NCBI RefSeq assembly: GCF_002259755.1
Contig: NZ_MWWY01000008.1
Span: forward strand, 1 to 46,457
Source: Bifidobacterium hapali
Lineage (GTDB): Bacteria; Actinomycetota; Actinomycetes; Actinomycetales; Bifidobacteriaceae
DNA: 46,457 nt
Direction of reading: 5' to 3'
This document shows positions 1-9,653 of the stretch, piece by piece (position 1 is the stretch's first letter; every line of letters begins with the position of its first letter). The translations under genes were made by a program, and so were the position numbers. The notes below the pieces were generated by a model. That model ran no database searches. It saw nothing but the letters and a program-made list of their open reading frames with translations, and was not told the origin of the DNA.

Positions 1-2
1 AC

Positions 3-605
3 GACTCGGACAACGGCAGCGAGTTCATCAACCGGGACCTGATCGCGTGGCTGCACGAGCGCGACATCGAGCAGACCAGAAGCCGCCCGTACAGGAAGAA
101 CGACCAGGCCACCGTCGAGTCCAGGAACAACCACGTCGTGCGCCGCCACGCGTTCTACTACCGGTACACCGCCGACGAGCTCGACCTGCTCAACGAGCTG
201 TGGGAACTGGTGCGTGTCAAGGCCAACCTGTTCACCCCGTCCAAGAAACCCATCGCGCGCGAAAGCACACGGGACGGACGCCCCCGCCGCGTCTACGACA
301 GGCCGCGCACACCATGGGAGCGGCTCAAGGAGTTCGACGACCAAGATAGGGCCGCGGGCGGCCCCGGCTTCATCCCCGACGACAAGCGCGAGGAGATCGA
401 ACGCACGCTCGCGACCGTGAACCCCGCCGAACTCGTCCGCCGCATCCACGACATCCAAGACCGGCTCGAGGACATGGCCGCCCCGCGCACCGCGCGGCTG
501 GCCAGACGCTCGGGCCCGGACATGGCATACTTGAACAAGACGCTCGCCCGGATCGCGGGCGTCGAACCGGAAGACAACGAAACCCCACCAGCCGATAAGG
601 ACTAG
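3..605 (+). CDS. IS transposase, DDE integrase-core type, 5' end outside window
   Basis: This is the C-terminal ~200 residues of an rve-type DDE transposase; the frame is already open at base 3. The first residues read DSDNGSEFIN, the usual surroundings of the second catalytic aspartate. About 35 residues later comes RKNDQATVESRNN, whose glutamate fits the third catalytic position. After the catalytic core the protein is rich in Arg, Glu and Asp and contains a KKPI segment (about residues 80-83), as in several actinobacterial IS transposases. I cannot assign the IS family with confidence. The gene ends at TAG 603-605, just before two copies of a ~30 bp repeat that look like transposase-binding end sequences. 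It reads toward the truncated MFS gene that follows, so this is the 3' end of an element inserted in that gene. Confidence 0.85.
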   Translation, partial: DSDNGSEFINRDLIAWLHERDIEQTRSRPYRKNDQATVESRNNHVVRRHAFYYRYTADELDLLNELWELVRVKANLFTPSKKPIARESTRDGRPRRVYDRPRTPWERLKEFDDQDRAAGGPGFIPDDKREEIERTLATVNPAELVRRIHDIQDRLEDMAAPRTARLARRSGPDMAYLNKTLARIAGVEPEDNETPPADKD

Positions 606-670
606 GATTTCGCGCTCACCCTAAGTGAGGCACCACTCCGGATTACGCGCTCACTTTCAAATGAGGCACC
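605..670. repeat. Two IS-end direct repeats
   Basis: Two similar ~30 bp copies, 605-634 and 640-670, share GGATTWCGCGCTCAC and TGAGGCACC separated by a variable 4-6 bases. They start directly at the transposase stop codon, and the second copy abuts the open frame of the interrupted MFS gene. Repeated sites of this kind at an IS end are usually transposase-binding sites. The opposite end of the element lies outside the window, so the exact terminus and any target duplication cannot be defined. Confidence 0.6.
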
Positions 671-1351
671 TCGGACAATACGGCACATGATGCACACCCT
701 ACGGGTGCGCAAAATAATCCAAAATACGAATCGTCTTTAGCGGGATTCACATGGTATGCACGACATCCGCAAGCATTATCAATTTTCGGCAGTGTGTTGC
801 TAATTAACTGTGTGATCACACTACTTGTTGGCATCATGATTTTGGACCAGCAGACATTGCAAACGCCAGGAGTACTCATTGGTTTAATTTCCACTGGATC
901 AGGTATCGGTCTTCTGAGTGGGGCCTTTCTTACCGCACCGCTTTCGCAACACTATACCGGCGGTAGAATTGTGCAAATTTCTGTATTGGTAATCCTACTT
1001 GGCTGCGTATTTCAACCGTACACACATCAGGTGTATGTGCTTATCATCTGCATGACGGTCACTAATCTTATGATCGTACCAGCCAATTCAATACTGGGAT
1101 CATATAGCGATTTGATTATCCCCAATGCTTTGCGAGGACGTGTTACATCAATATTCGCGTTGTGCAATATCGTATTAGGTTCAGTATCATCAGCTGTTGC
1201 AGGCATTCTGCTTGCTGTGATGGGCTATCGCAATGCTATGAATACTGCCGTAGCCGCAGTATTAGTGACTGTACTGGTCACCTTTACCAGTCGAGGAATC
1301 CGCGATATTCCTAGTAGGGACCAGTTCAGTAACCTTACCCCGTGGGAGTGA
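665..1351 (+). pseudogene. MFS transporter, C-terminal half, cut by the IS
   Basis: The frame is open from the IS end (after TGA at 662-664) to TGA at 1349-1351, although no initiation signal is visible at its start. The encoded sequence begins with an Arg/His-containing loop (GFTWYARHPQAL), followed by about five or six hydrophobic segments. This fits the central cytoplasmic loop and TM7-TM12 of a 12-TM Major Facilitator Superfamily permease. The first six helices are missing. A GTG at 794 gives a shorter 185-aa reading, but it falls inside the first remaining helix and is unlikely to be a true start. I infer that an IS interrupted a working transporter. The substrate cannot be deduced. Confidence 0.75.
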
Positions 1352-1440
1352 GAACGGAATCTTCGCGCAGTGCGCGTATAAACTGCATACGAACACAGCA
1401 CAATCTCATTCATAATATGGTCTTGCAAACGTACCCATCC

Positions 1441-1554
1441 CCATGATGCGGTAAACCTCACATGGTGCGGTAAAGCAAAATGGCTTAATTCCAACGTTTT
1501 CAGGAAATAAGCCTCTACGCATTTACCGCATCATGGGGGCTTTACCGCACCATG
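1441..1554. repeat. Four-copy inverted motif block (CATGRTGCGGTAAA)
   Basis: Two forward copies (1442-1455 and 1461-1474) and two reverse copies (1522-1535 and 1541-1554) of CATGRTGCGGTAAA surround a small GGCTTA/TAAGCC stem (1482-1487/1508-1513). Perfect pairing is possible between 1441-1455 and 1522-1536, and between 1461-1476 and 1539-1554. The block lies between the convergent MFS remnant and the DUF3566 gene. It could be a shared terminator, a protein-binding array or a small mobile palindromic element. Confidence 0.7.
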
Positions 1555-1566
1555 TATGTAAATTGA

Positions 1567-2133
1567 TCAGTCGTCGCCGAGGGTGAGGTGCAGGCCGCCA
1601 ACGAGCGCGGTCACCACGTTGTACAGTAGTGTGGCGATCGACGCGAGCAGCGTGAAAATCACGACCTCAACGATCGAAAAAATCGTGGTGAAGCTGAGCA
1701 CAGTCGACAGGCTCAACACGCTCTTGAGATCAAAGCTACCAGTGTTCAAACCAGTGGATGACACAATCGACGTAATGCTTTGGAACACACCAACCGCATC
1801 GAGTAACAGCCATACGATAAGCACAGCGACGATCTGAATAATGCCTCCTGCGATGCCCAGCAGGAACGCCACTTTAGCCATCGACCACGCGCTGATATGC
1901 GTCAGAGACAGGTTCATACGGCGGGCGCGCGGAGTGCCGCGACGCTTCTTCGGACGAGCTGTCGGCGGCACCGAAGCGGGGGAGGACGGCGCAGCCACGC
2001 CGCTCTCGCCAACAATCGATCGGGCCACGCGACCAATATGTTCACGTGCCGGCTGCTCGCCGCTAGTCTCGGAGGCAGAGACGACGGGCTGAGCCACGTC
2101 GAATTCGTTGCCTTCTTCAGGATTCTCGCTCAT
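1567..2133 (-). CDS. DUF3566 transmembrane protein next to gyrA
   Basis: The 188-aa protein has a hydrophilic N-terminus rich in Ser, Pro and Arg, with a basic KKRRGTPRARRMNLS patch at about residues 62-76. Two hydrophobic blocks follow (about 83-115 and 145-180), predicting a small membrane protein with a cytoplasmic tail. DUF3566 proteins are known to follow gyrA in many actinobacteria. Their role is unknown; the location has led to suggestions of a link to the membrane, division or replication. Here it lies 56 bp downstream of gyrA on the same strand, so co-transcription is likely. Its start has a GGAGC-type ribosome site upstream. The N-terminal ~70 residues are probably disordered. Confidence 0.85.
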   Translation of the reverse strand: MSENPEEGNEFDVAQPVVSASETSGEQPAREHIGRVARSIVGESGVAAPSSPASVPPTARPKKRRGTPRARRMNLSLTHISAWSMAKVAFLLGIAGGIIQIVAVLIVWLLLDAVGVFQSITSIVSSTGLNTGSFDLKSVLSLSTVLSFTTIFSIVEVVIFTLLASIATLLYNVVTALVGGLHLTLGDD

Positions 2134-2189
2134 CGTTGCTCCTTGTCTGAGCTATTGCCTTATGCGAGATTAGCAGTCTCAGCAGACGG

Positions 2190-4952
2190 TTACTCCTCGT
2201 TATCTTCGGACTCTTCCGGGGTATTCACATTCGCGTTATCGGCGGCGTTGTCAGCGGGACTATCGGCAGCATTATCAGCGGCGCTATCGGCGGCATTATC
2301 GGCCGCAACCGCACTCGACTCAGCAGTCGGTTCCGTAGAAGCCGCCGCATCGACCATGTCACCCGCAGTCGCGTCCTCGTCGTCATCCTTCTCCTCGTTG
2401 CGCGCGATGGAGATGATCTCGTCGCCCTTATCCGGTTTCGCAAGCGTCACGCCCTGCGTATTGCGGCCCGTGCGCTTGACCTCAGCCACGTCGGAGCGAA
2501 TCACCTTACCGGACTTCATAATGGCCATAATCTGGTCATCTTCAGCCACGATCACCGCGCCAACCAAAGAGCCGCGTCCCTCGGCCAGCTGCAACGCCTT
2601 GACACCAAAGCCGTTACGACCCTGCAGACGGTACTCCGAGATCGCCGTGCGCTTGGCAAAGCCCTCGTTCGTCACGACAAGCAGGTCCTTGTCGGTGTCG
2701 GCCGGCACTACGTCCATCGCGAGCAGACTGTCGTCGTCGCGGAACTTCATGCCTTGCACGCCGGCGGTCTGACGACCCATCGGACGCAGCTGATCATCGT
2801 CGGCCGCAAACTTCAAGCTCATGCCGAGCCGCGAGACGAGAATAATGTCGTCCTCGGCGTTGCACAGTGCGGCGCCAACCAACTCGTCGGCAGTCTCGCC
2901 GTTCTCGTCGGTCATGAGTCGCACCGCAATCAGGCCACCCTGTCGCGGTGAATCATACTCGGACAGCGCGGTCTTCTTGATCTTGCCGGAGCGCGTCGCA
3001 AGTACCAAATACTTGGCGACTTCATAATCCGGGATCGACAGCACGGTCTGAATCGACTCGTCAGGGCCGAACTGCAGCAGGTTCGCCACATGCTGGCCCT
3101 TGGAGTCGCGCGAGCCTTCGGGCAGCTCGTACGCCTTGATGCGGTAGACGCGGCCCTTGTTCGTGAAGAACAACAGCCAGTTGTGCGTCGACGTGAGGAA
3201 GAAGTGGTCCACCACGTCGTCCTCGCGCAGCTTGGCGCCCTTGATGCCCTTGCCGCCGCGGTGCTGTGCGCGGTACTCGTCGGCCTTCGTACGCTTGATA
3301 AAACCGGAGTGCGTGACCGTAACGACCACGTTCTCCTCAGCGATCAAGTCTTCAACGTTCATCTCGCCGGAGTACGGCAGGATCTTCGTGCGACGCTCGT
3401 CACCGTACTTAGTGACGATTTCGTCAAGCTCGTCGCCGACGATCGTACGCTGACGTTCCGGCTTGGCAAGAATATCGTTGTAATCGGCGATTTTGCGCAT
3501 GAGCTCCTCATGCTCGTCAACGATCTTCTGCCGCTCCATGTTCGCGAGTCGCACGAGCTGCATGGACAGAATCGCGTCAGCCTGCACCTGATCGATATCG
3601 AGGAACTCCATGAGCTTCGGCCGAGCGTCTTCACGACCCTGGCTGGAGCGGATGAGGCGAATGACCTCGTCGATCGCATCCATAGCCTTCAAGAGGCCCT
3701 GCAGGATGTGGTCGCGTTCCTCGGCTTCGCGCTTCAGGTAGCGGGTACGGCGTTCGATGACTTCGAGCTGGTGGTTCACCCAGTGGCGGATGAACGCGTC
3801 GAGCGAGAGCGTACGCGGCACGCCGTCGACCAGCGCGAGCATGTTCGCGCCGAACGTCTGCTGCAGCTGCGAATGCTTGTACAGGTTGTTGAGCACGACC
3901 TTCGGCACAGCGTCGCGCTTGAGGACGAGTACGAGTCGCTGACCGGTACGGCCGGACGTTTCGTCGCGCATGTCGGCGATGCCTTGAATCTTGCCGTCGC
4001 GCACACCTTCGCGGATGGACGCGGCCAGTCGGTCCGGGTTGACCTGATACGGCAGCTCGGTGACCACGAGGCACATGCGGCCCTTGATTTCCTCAGTGTT
4101 GACGACTGCGCGCATCGTGATCAGACCGCGACCGGTACGGTACGCCTGTTCGATGCCCTTGTGACCGAGAATCGTGGCGCCCGTAGGGAAATCCGGTCCC
4201 TTGATGATGCCGATGAGCGCGTCCAGTAGTTCCTCACGGGATGCTTGCGGATGGTCGAGCGTCCAGTGGACTGCTTTCGCCAGCTCGCGCATGTTGTGCG
4301 GCGGAATATTCGTCGCCATACCGACGGCGATACCGGATGATCCGTTCGCGAGCAGGTTCGGGAAGCGCGCGGGCAGTACGGTTGGCTCTTGCGTACGACC
4401 ATCGTAGTTCGGTACGAAATCGACGGTGTCTTTGTCGATATCGCGCACCATTTCCATTGCGAGCGGCATCATGCGGCATTCGGTGTAACGCATTGCTGCT
4501 GGCGGATCGTCACCGGCCGAACCGAAGTTACCTTGACCGTCGACGAGCGTGTAGCGCATCGACCACGGCTGGGCCATGCGCACGAGCGTATCGTAAATTG
4601 CCGCGTCGCCGTGGGGGTGATAGTTACCCATGACGTCGGCGACTGGTCGGGCGCACTTTGAGTAGCCACGGTCGGGACGGTAGCCGCCGTCGTACATTGC
4701 GTACACGATACGACGATGGACTGGTTTCATACCGTCGCGCACGTCCGGCAGGGCGCGTTCGACGATGACGGAGATTGCGTAGTCGAGGTACGACTGACGC
4801 ATTTCCTTTTGGATATCGGTATGGGCCACGCGATGCTCGTCGAGAACCAATTGTGCGTTGGCCTGCGGGCTCGTGGGCTCCATCGAGTGCTCAGCGCGCT
4901 CGTCGTTCTGCTCCGGCAGGTCGTTGCTGCCGGTGCCGTTTTCGTCTGCCAC
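2190..4952 (-). CDS. gyrA: DNA gyrase subunit A
   Basis: This 920-aa protein is the breakage-reunion subunit of DNA gyrase, which pairs with GyrB to introduce negative supercoils. Visible motifs are the QRDR segment [10 protein letters not shown] (about 112-121), the catalytic tyrosine Y156 in AAMRYTE, and the C-terminal beta-pinwheel with a GyrA-box-like QRGGKGIKG. The residue equal to E. coli Ser83 is Ala117, the same substitution as Ala90 in Mycobacterium; Asp121 (E. coli Asp87) is kept. The last ~60 residues are an Ala/Asp/Asn tail made of short ADNAADS-like repeats, probably disordered. The gene lies downstream of gyrB on the same strand with a GC-rich hairpin in the 72 bp gap. Product identity is certain. 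Confidence 0.98.
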   Translation of the reverse strand: MADENGTGSNDLPEQNDERAEHSMEPTSPQANAQLVLDEHRVAHTDIQKEMRQSYLDYAISVIVERALPDVRDGMKPVHRRIVYAMYDGGYRPDRGYSKCARPVADVMGNYHPHGDAAIYDTLVRMAQPWSMRYTLVDGQGNFGSAGDDPPAAMRYTECRMMPLAMEMVRDIDKDTVDFVPNYDGRTQEPTVLPARFPNLLANGSSGIAVGMATNIPPHNMRELAKAVHWTLDHPQASREELLDALIGIIKGPDFPTGATILGHKGIEQAYRTGRGLITMRAVVNTEEIKGRMCLVVTELPYQVNPDRLAASIREGVRDGKIQGIADMRDETSGRTGQRLVLVLKRDAVPKVVLNNLYKHSQLQQTFGANMLALVDGVPRTLSLDAFIRHWVNHQLEVIERRTRYLKREAEERDHILQGLLKAMDAIDEVIRLIRSSQGREDARPKLMEFLDIDQVQADAILSMQLVRLANMERQKIVDEHEELMRKIADYNDILAKPERQRTIVGDELDEIVTKYGDERRTKILPYSGEMNVEDLIAEENVVVTVTHSGFIKRTKADEYRAQHRGGKGIKGAKLREDDVVDHFFLTSTHNWLLFFTNKGRVYRIKAYELPEGSRDSKGQHVANLLQFGPDESIQTVLSIPDYEVAKYLVLATRSGKIKKTALSEYDSPRQGGLIAVRLMTDENGETADELVGAALCNAEDDIILVSRLGMSLKFAADDDQLRPMGRQTAGVQGMKFRDDDSLLAMDVVPADTDKDLLVVTNEGFAKRTAISEYRLQGRNGFGVKALQLAEGRGSLVGAVIVAEDDQIMAIMKSGKVIRSDVAEVKRTGRNTQGVTLAKPDKGDEIISIARNEEKDDDEDATAGDMVDAAASTEPTAESSAVAADNAADSAADNAADSPADNAADNANVNTPEESEDNEE

Positions 4953-4989
4953 TTATGTATTCCTTTTGTGTTATTGAAAAGCTATCCTC

Positions 4990-5011
4990 GGCTCCCCTTA
5001 TCAGGGGAGCC
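4990..5011. terminator. GC-rich hairpin between gyrB and gyrA
   Basis: A perfect 9-bp stem (GGCTCCCCT with AGGGGAGCC) and a 4-nt loop lie between gyrB and gyrA. There is no U-run on the minus strand, so it may attenuate or process transcript rather than fully terminate. Similar CTCCCC/GGGGAG stems occur at 32990-33007 and 43113-43132. Confidence 0.5.
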
Positions 5012-5024
5012 GCGCCAAGGGAAC

Positions 5025-7193
5025 TCACGCGTCGATGAAGCGAACATCCTTGGCGTTGCGCTGGATGAACAGGCGGCGCGGTTCAACGTCGTCGCCCATG
5101 AGCATCGAGAATGTCTCATCCGCAGCGGCCGCATCTTCGATGTGAATCTGCTTCAAAATACGCCGTTCAGGGTCCATAGTCGTTTCCCAAAGCTCCTGAT
5201 ACGTCATCTCGCCCAGACCCTTGTATCGCTGAATACCTTCGCCCTTAGGCAACTGGCGACCAGCCGCACGTCCCTCAGCGAGCTTCTGATCACGCTCAAG
5301 ATCGGTGTACACGTAGTCGTGATCGCCGCGCGTCCACTTGAGTCGGTACAGCGGCGGCATCGCAACATACACGTAGCCGGCGGTGATCATCGGACGCATA
5401 TAACGGAAGAACAGCGTCAAGTTCAGCGTGGCAATATGCGCACCGTCCACATCAGCATCAGCCATAATAATGACCTTGTGGTAGCGCACCTTGCTCACGT
5501 CGAAGTCTTCGCCGTAACCGCCGCCGACAGCCGTAATCAGTGACTCGATCGTATCTGACTTCATCATGCGGTCAAGCGACGCACGCTCAGTGTTGAGGAT
5601 CTTGCCTCGCAGCGGCAGAATCGCTTGCGTTTCCGGGTTACGACCCTGAATTGCGGAACCACCTGCCGAGTCACCCTCGACGATGAACAGTTCACACTCT
5701 TCAGGATTGTTCGACTGACAATCCTTGAGCTTGTCTGGCATACCAGCCGACTCGAAAATCGACTTGCGACGCGTGTTTTCGCGCGCTTTCTTTGCAGCAA
5801 TACGCGCGCGCGACGCTTCGATAGCCTTTTGAATAATGTTCTTCGCTTCGCTTGGATGCGCGTCGAACCAGTCGCCGAGCTTGTCGGTCATCACACGCTG
5901 TACGAAGGTTTTCGCTTCGGAATTGCCGAGCTTCGTCTTCGTCTGACCTTCAAACTGCGGGGTAGTGAGCTTGACAGACACGACCGCGGTCAAACCTTCG
6001 CGCACATCGTCGCCGGAGAGGTTATCGTCCTTGTCTTTAAGAATGTTCTTCTCGCGCGCGTAACGGTTCACAAGCGAGGTGAGCGCCGCGCGGAAGCCTT
6101 CTTCGTGCGTGCCGCCTTCGGTCGTGGAGATCGTGTTTGCGAACGTGTGCACGGCTTCGGAATACGCGGTCGTCCACTGCATTGCAATCTCAGCCGAAAT
6201 GCCGATCTTCAGATCCTCGGCCTCGAAATCGATCACCTCGTCCTCGACCGGCGTTGACTTGCGGGACTTGACGAGATAGTCAACGTAATCTTTGATACCG
6301 TTTGCGTACTGATATGTGACGCTCTGATGCTTCGGCTCGCTGTCATCGTCCTGACCTGCGACCTCGTCGCCAGCTAAATCAGGCTCGCGCAAGTCAGTCA
6401 AGCTGATTTTCAGTCCCTTGTTCAGGAACGCCATCTGCTGGAAGCGAGCGCGCAACGTCTCAAAATCGTAGACAGTCGTCTCAAAAATCTTCGCGTCCGG
6501 CCAGAACGTCACTGACGTACCAGTCGACTCGCCGTCGGCCATCGGCTCACCCTTGGCAAGTCGCGCGGTCGGATGCTGGTCGATGTACGTTTGCGTCCAG
6601 TGGAATCCTTGACGACGAACCTCGATATCGACGCGCGTGGAGAGCGCGTTGACGACGGAAATACCGACGCCATGCAGACCGCCGGACACCGCGTAACCGC
6701 CGCCGCCGAACTTACCGCCGGCGTGCAGCTTCGTCATGACTGTTTCGACGCCGGAAACACCTTCGCCCGGCACTTCGTCGACCGGGATGCCACGGCCGTC
6801 GTCTACGACGCGAATGCCGTTATCCGGCAGAATCGTGACTTCGATGTGCGTTGCGTAGCCGGCGAGCGCCTCGTCAACCGAGTTGTCGACGATCTCGTAG
6901 ACGAGGTGATGCAGACCGCGCGGACCGGTTGAGCCGATGTACATGCCCGGGCGGATACGCACGGCTTCAAGGCCCTCAAGGACCTTCAAATCGCTCGCGT
7001 CGTAGTGGTCGGGGGCCATGCTTTCGTCGAGTTGCGCGTCTATAAGCTCATCGTTGTTGATCTGTTCGGCGACCTCGTCGAGTTCGGTACGTTTGTCAGT
7101 GTGTTTGTCGGCTTGACTATCGACTTGACTGTCGGTGACTTGACCGTTCTGATTATCGGTGGAACCTTTAAGCGAATCTGATTCGTCTGCCAC
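5025..7193 (-). CDS. gyrB: DNA gyrase subunit B
   Basis: This 722-aa protein is the ATPase subunit of gyrase. Visible elements are the GHKL ATP site (EIVDNSVDEALAGYA, VVDDGRGIPV, GLHGVGISVVNAL), the transducer domain, and the TOPRIM metal-binding motifs EGDSAGGSA and MADADVDGAHI. The C-terminus ends in the conserved RRLFIQRNA region. I chose the GTG at 7191-7193 because AGAAAGGA sits about 8 bases upstream. The frame is open to an upstream ATG at 7238, but that start has no comparable ribosome site. The N-terminus before the GHKL domain (about 70 residues) is Asp/Gln-rich and repetitive (DSQVDSQADKHTDKR). The gene is followed by gyrA. A 172-bp spacer separates it from dciA, so it probably has its own promoter there. 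Confidence 0.97.
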   Translation of the reverse strand: MADESDSLKGSTDNQNGQVTDSQVDSQADKHTDKRTELDEVAEQINNDELIDAQLDESMAPDHYDASDLKVLEGLEAVRIRPGMYIGSTGPRGLHHLVYEIVDNSVDEALAGYATHIEVTILPDNGIRVVDDGRGIPVDEVPGEGVSGVETVMTKLHAGGKFGGGGYAVSGGLHGVGISVVNALSTRVDIEVRRQGFHWTQTYIDQHPTARLAKGEPMADGESTGTSVTFWPDAKIFETTVYDFETLRARFQQMAFLNKGLKISLTDLREPDLAGDEVAGQDDDSEPKHQSVTYQYANGIKDYVDYLVKSRKSTPVEDEVIDFEAEDLKIGISAEIAMQWTTAYSEAVHTFANTISTTEGGTHEEGFRAALTSLVNRYAREKNILKDKDDNLSGDDVREGLTAVVSVKLTTPQFEGQTKTKLGNSEAKTFVQRVMTDKLGDWFDAHPSEAKNIIQKAIEASRARIAAKKARENTRRKSIFESAGMPDKLKDCQSNNPEECELFIVEGDSAGGSAIQGRNPETQAILPLRGKILNTERASLDRMMKSDTIESLITAVGGGYGEDFDVSKVRYHKVIIMADADVDGAHIATLNLTLFFRYMRPMITAGYVYVAMPPLYRLKWTRGDHDYVYTDLERDQKLAEGRAAGRQLPKGEGIQRYKGLGEMTYQELWETTMDPERRILKQIHIEDAAAADETFSMLMGDDVEPRRLFIQRNAKDVRFIDA

Positions 7194-7365
7194 AGGATTC
7201 CTTTCTGCGTTTTCTCCCGCGTGAAAGGCCATTCGCAAGGGGACTATGCCCTAGAACGCAAATAATGGGGTCTTCCAGCCGTTTACATATTATGCATGTA
7301 AGTTTACTCATGTACGGCGACACTGCCTTCAGCGGCGAGAATAATGCCCCTTTCGATAGAGAAAA

Positions 7366-7857
7366 TCACATACTACGTCGGCCGCGGTAGGCGCTGCGGC
7401 GATACCCGGACTGTGGACCGGTGACGCGAATCTCTTGAATATCTAATCCAGCCAAGCGTTCTCGAATCACAGCAGTCAATTGCGGAATCATATAGGTCAG
7501 CTGCGTGGCCCACACTGCCGATTCCGTGCGAATCGTAAGCACACCGTCGCGCACCGACGCCACGGTCGAATGCATTGCGATCGCCGGACCCACAACCTGA
7601 TCCCAATGATCGCGCAATTGCGCCAACTTCAGCTGCGGCACCCATCGACGGCCGTCCGCGAGCCCGTCAAGTACACTGCCCAGCGTATTCGGGTCGCGTC
7701 CAGGCTTACCGAAACTCTCCCAAGCCTTCTCTCGATTGGCTTCACGCGTCTTGCGGTCGCGCATAATATAGCCGCCGCGCGTGGCGAGGCGCTCGAAAAT
7801 TTCGGCTGGAAGACGGCGTTCGTCGAGTTTAAGCGTGCGTTCGATCGGCGGTTTCAT
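7366..7857 (-). CDS. dciA: DciA/DUF721-type protein
   Basis: The 163-aa protein matches the DUF721 (DciA) family. Its core, GSVLDGLADGRRWVPQLKLAQLRDHWDQVVGP, is followed by a KH-like fold region ending LTYMIPQLTAVIRERL. DciA proteins load or regulate the replicative helicase DnaB in bacteria that lack DnaC or DnaI, and in actinobacteria the gene sits between recF and gyrB exactly as here. Its ATG overlaps the recF stop codon by 4 bases, which suggests translational coupling. The N-terminal ~50 residues are charged and variable, and the C-terminus is a basic Arg/Tyr tail. Family assignment is firm; the helicase-loading role is inferred from the family. Confidence 0.85.
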   Translation of the reverse strand: MKPPIERTLKLDERRLPAEIFERLATRGGYIMRDRKTREANREKAWESFGKPGRDPNTLGSVLDGLADGRRWVPQLKLAQLRDHWDQVVGPAIAMHSTVASVRDGVLTIRTESAVWATQLTYMIPQLTAVIRERLAGLDIQEIRVTGPQSGYRRSAYRGRRSM

Positions 7858-9371
7858 GAGTTGACCTCGATACCAAACGCGGCGAGATCGGGATGCAGGT
7901 ACTCGTTTTGCTGGCGTACGAGATCGGCGACGTCGATGATGTGCAGTTGCGCGGCAGTTGCTCCAGTTTGACCGTCGGCCGCAACATCCGCACCGCCAGC
8001 CGCACCGCCGGTCGCACCAGCCAAGTCAGTCACATCAGGGATATCGCTGGCCGCCGCAACCGTAATCAGTACTTGGTCTTGCCGCGCGGCAAAGTCGAGA
8101 ATTTGCCGACGACGTGACTCGTCCAGCTGCGCGAACACATCATCGAGAATTACGATCGGCCGCACGCCACGCTCGCGCACGATCACCGTGTGCAAAGCCA
8201 TTTTGAGTGCCAACGCCATCGTCCACATCTCACCGTTCGACGCGAACTCGCGCGCCGGCATGCCGTTGAGTTCGATCGACAGGTCGTCGCGATGCGGTCC
8301 GATGAGATTCTGTCCGCGCGCCACTTCGCCCGGGTAAATGCGCTGAAAATGCTCGCTAATATGCGGCTGCGGGTCGTCGGGGTACAACAGTACTTCGTCA
8401 AACGACGGCTCGTAGGTGAGTCGCACGCGCTCGTCGCGGCCAGCAAGTTCGCGGTAGATTGCAGCGAACGGTTCGGCAAGCAGGTCGACGAGCCTCTGAC
8501 GGTCGCGCGTGAGTGTGACGCCCGCTTCGATGAACTGTCCAGTCCATATTTCGAGTCCTTGCAGCGCGGCATCGGCGGGGGAGGGGGCATATCCGTATGG
8601 CGATTCGGACGTTGCGCTATTGCGAGGGTCGCCGAGTTGCTTGAGCAGCGCGGCTCGCTGTCGCGCGATTTTCGCGATCATCTGCAGGCGGTCGCTATAT
8701 CCGGGCACGAGCAGCGCGCCGGCTTGGTTGAGTAGCGTGCGACGGCCGGCCGGGTCGCCGGCGATGAGTCGCTGATCGTCGGGCGTGAACGAGACGCTTG
8801 GGATGCGACCGATGACGTCGCGCAGGTAGGTGGATTTGCCGCCGTTGATGCGGGCTCGGTTGGCGCCGCGCGCTGCGATGGTCAGTTCGTATGTTGTGGT
8901 TGTGATGGTTGCGGCTGTGGTGGTTGGCTCGGCAATGGTTGGCTCGGCAGGTTGAGTGAGTTCACTACTTTCCCCCAGTGGGTTGATTACTGGCGAAATA
9001 CTGCCGTTTTCGACGACTGACTGCGACTGTGCAGCTGAAGAGATCGCTGATGGCGAGGCGGTACTGACTTGAGTATTGCGCGTATGAACTGATTCGGTGG
9101 TTGACTTGGCGGTTGATTCTTGTGCGAGGGGATTGGTGATGTTTGTTACGTTGGCGCGGATAGTTGCGGAAGTTTGACCGCGTTCAATGAGCGGTAATGA
9201 GCCGGTTACGCGGTGGCTTGTGCCAGTGGAGAGGACTTCAACAGCTTCGACGATGTTGGTTTTACCAAGTCCGTTGCGCCCCTGCAGGATGGTGACGCCC
9301 GGCGCTAGATCGACCACGAGATGCTCCCACGAGCGAAAGTGGTCCAGCGCCAGACGTGACACATACATCAT
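7854..9371 (-). CDS. recF: DNA replication and repair protein RecF, with an internal insertion
   Basis: RecF is an SMC-like ATPase that helps load RecA at single-strand gaps. The N-terminal Walker A (GRNGLGKTN, about 31-39), the AIYRELAGRDERVRL region and the C-terminal Walker B (VILDDVFAQLDESRRR) are present. At 505 aa it is ~110-130 residues longer than typical RecF. The excess is a Ser/Thr/Ala/Glu-rich low-complexity insertion at about residues 78-160 of lobe I, plus an Ala/Gly-rich stretch before the C-terminus. Neither insertion removes a motif, so the protein should be active. Two adjacent ATG codons compete as start; the first is used here. It shares a strand with dnaN and dciA. Confidence 0.95.
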   Translation of the reverse strand: MMYVSRLALDHFRSWEHLVVDLAPGVTILQGRNGLGKTNIVEAVEVLSTGTSHRVTGSLPLIERGQTSATIRANVTNITNPLAQESTAKSTTESVHTRNTQVSTASPSAISSAAQSQSVVENGSISPVINPLGESSELTQPAEPTIAEPTTTAATITTTTYELTIAARGANRARINGGKSTYLRDVIGRIPSVSFTPDDQRLIAGDPAGRRTLLNQAGALLVPGYSDRLQMIAKIARQRAALLKQLGDPRNSATSESPYGYAPSPADAALQGLEIWTGQFIEAGVTLTRDRQRLVDLLAEPFAAIYRELAGRDERVRLTYEPSFDEVLLYPDDPQPHISEHFQRIYPGEVARGQNLIGPHRDDLSIELNGMPAREFASNGEMWTMALALKMALHTVIVRERGVRPIVILDDVFAQLDESRRRQILDFAARQDQVLITVAAASDIPDVTDLAGATGGAAGGADVAADGQTGATAAQLHIIDVADLVRQQNEYLHPDLAAFGIEVNS

Positions 9372-9587
9372 TCGCTATCCCTTACCTTTCCTCTCATGTC
9401 AAGCCCAATCGTAGTCAGTTCGTATCTCAGCTCCCCTTGTCAGCGTAGCTGGCGGCGAAAGTCTGAGGGGTAGTCACACGGGCTAAACATCCAAAGAATG
9501 TCACAACCTGCTTAAGCTCGCTTCGTCAACAAGACGAGCGCATCCGCCCACGTAACCGCTTGCCGCATTCAGTCACCCAGCCCATAT

Positions 9588-9635
9588 GGAAAGCGTTTAC
9601 CACCCTTACTTTCTCAGGTTCGGTAAACGCTTTCC
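9588..9635. promoter_or_regulatory. 14-bp inverted repeat between dnaN and recF, LacI-operator-like
   Basis: GGAAAGCGTTTACC (9588-9601) and GGTAAACGCTTTCC (9622-9635) form a perfect 14-bp inverted repeat with a 20-nt loop. It lies 18 bp after the dnaN stop in the 282-bp gap before recF. No U-run follows on the minus strand. Each arm also looks like a LacI-family operator with its central CG. The site is either a dnaN terminator/processing hairpin or a paired operator; I cannot decide between them. Confidence 0.5.
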
Positions 9636-9653
9636 AAAATCGCTTTTCACTTG

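Noticed and set aside
1897..2772. A 291-codon plus-strand frame across DUF3566 and gyrA
   Set aside because: Crosses two certain genes on the opposite strand; its Ala/Ser repeats mirror the gyrA tail.
3090..4229. A 379-codon plus-strand frame opposite gyrA
   Set aside because: It is antisense to a certain gyrA and is explained by the GC-rich third-position bias; it matches no family.
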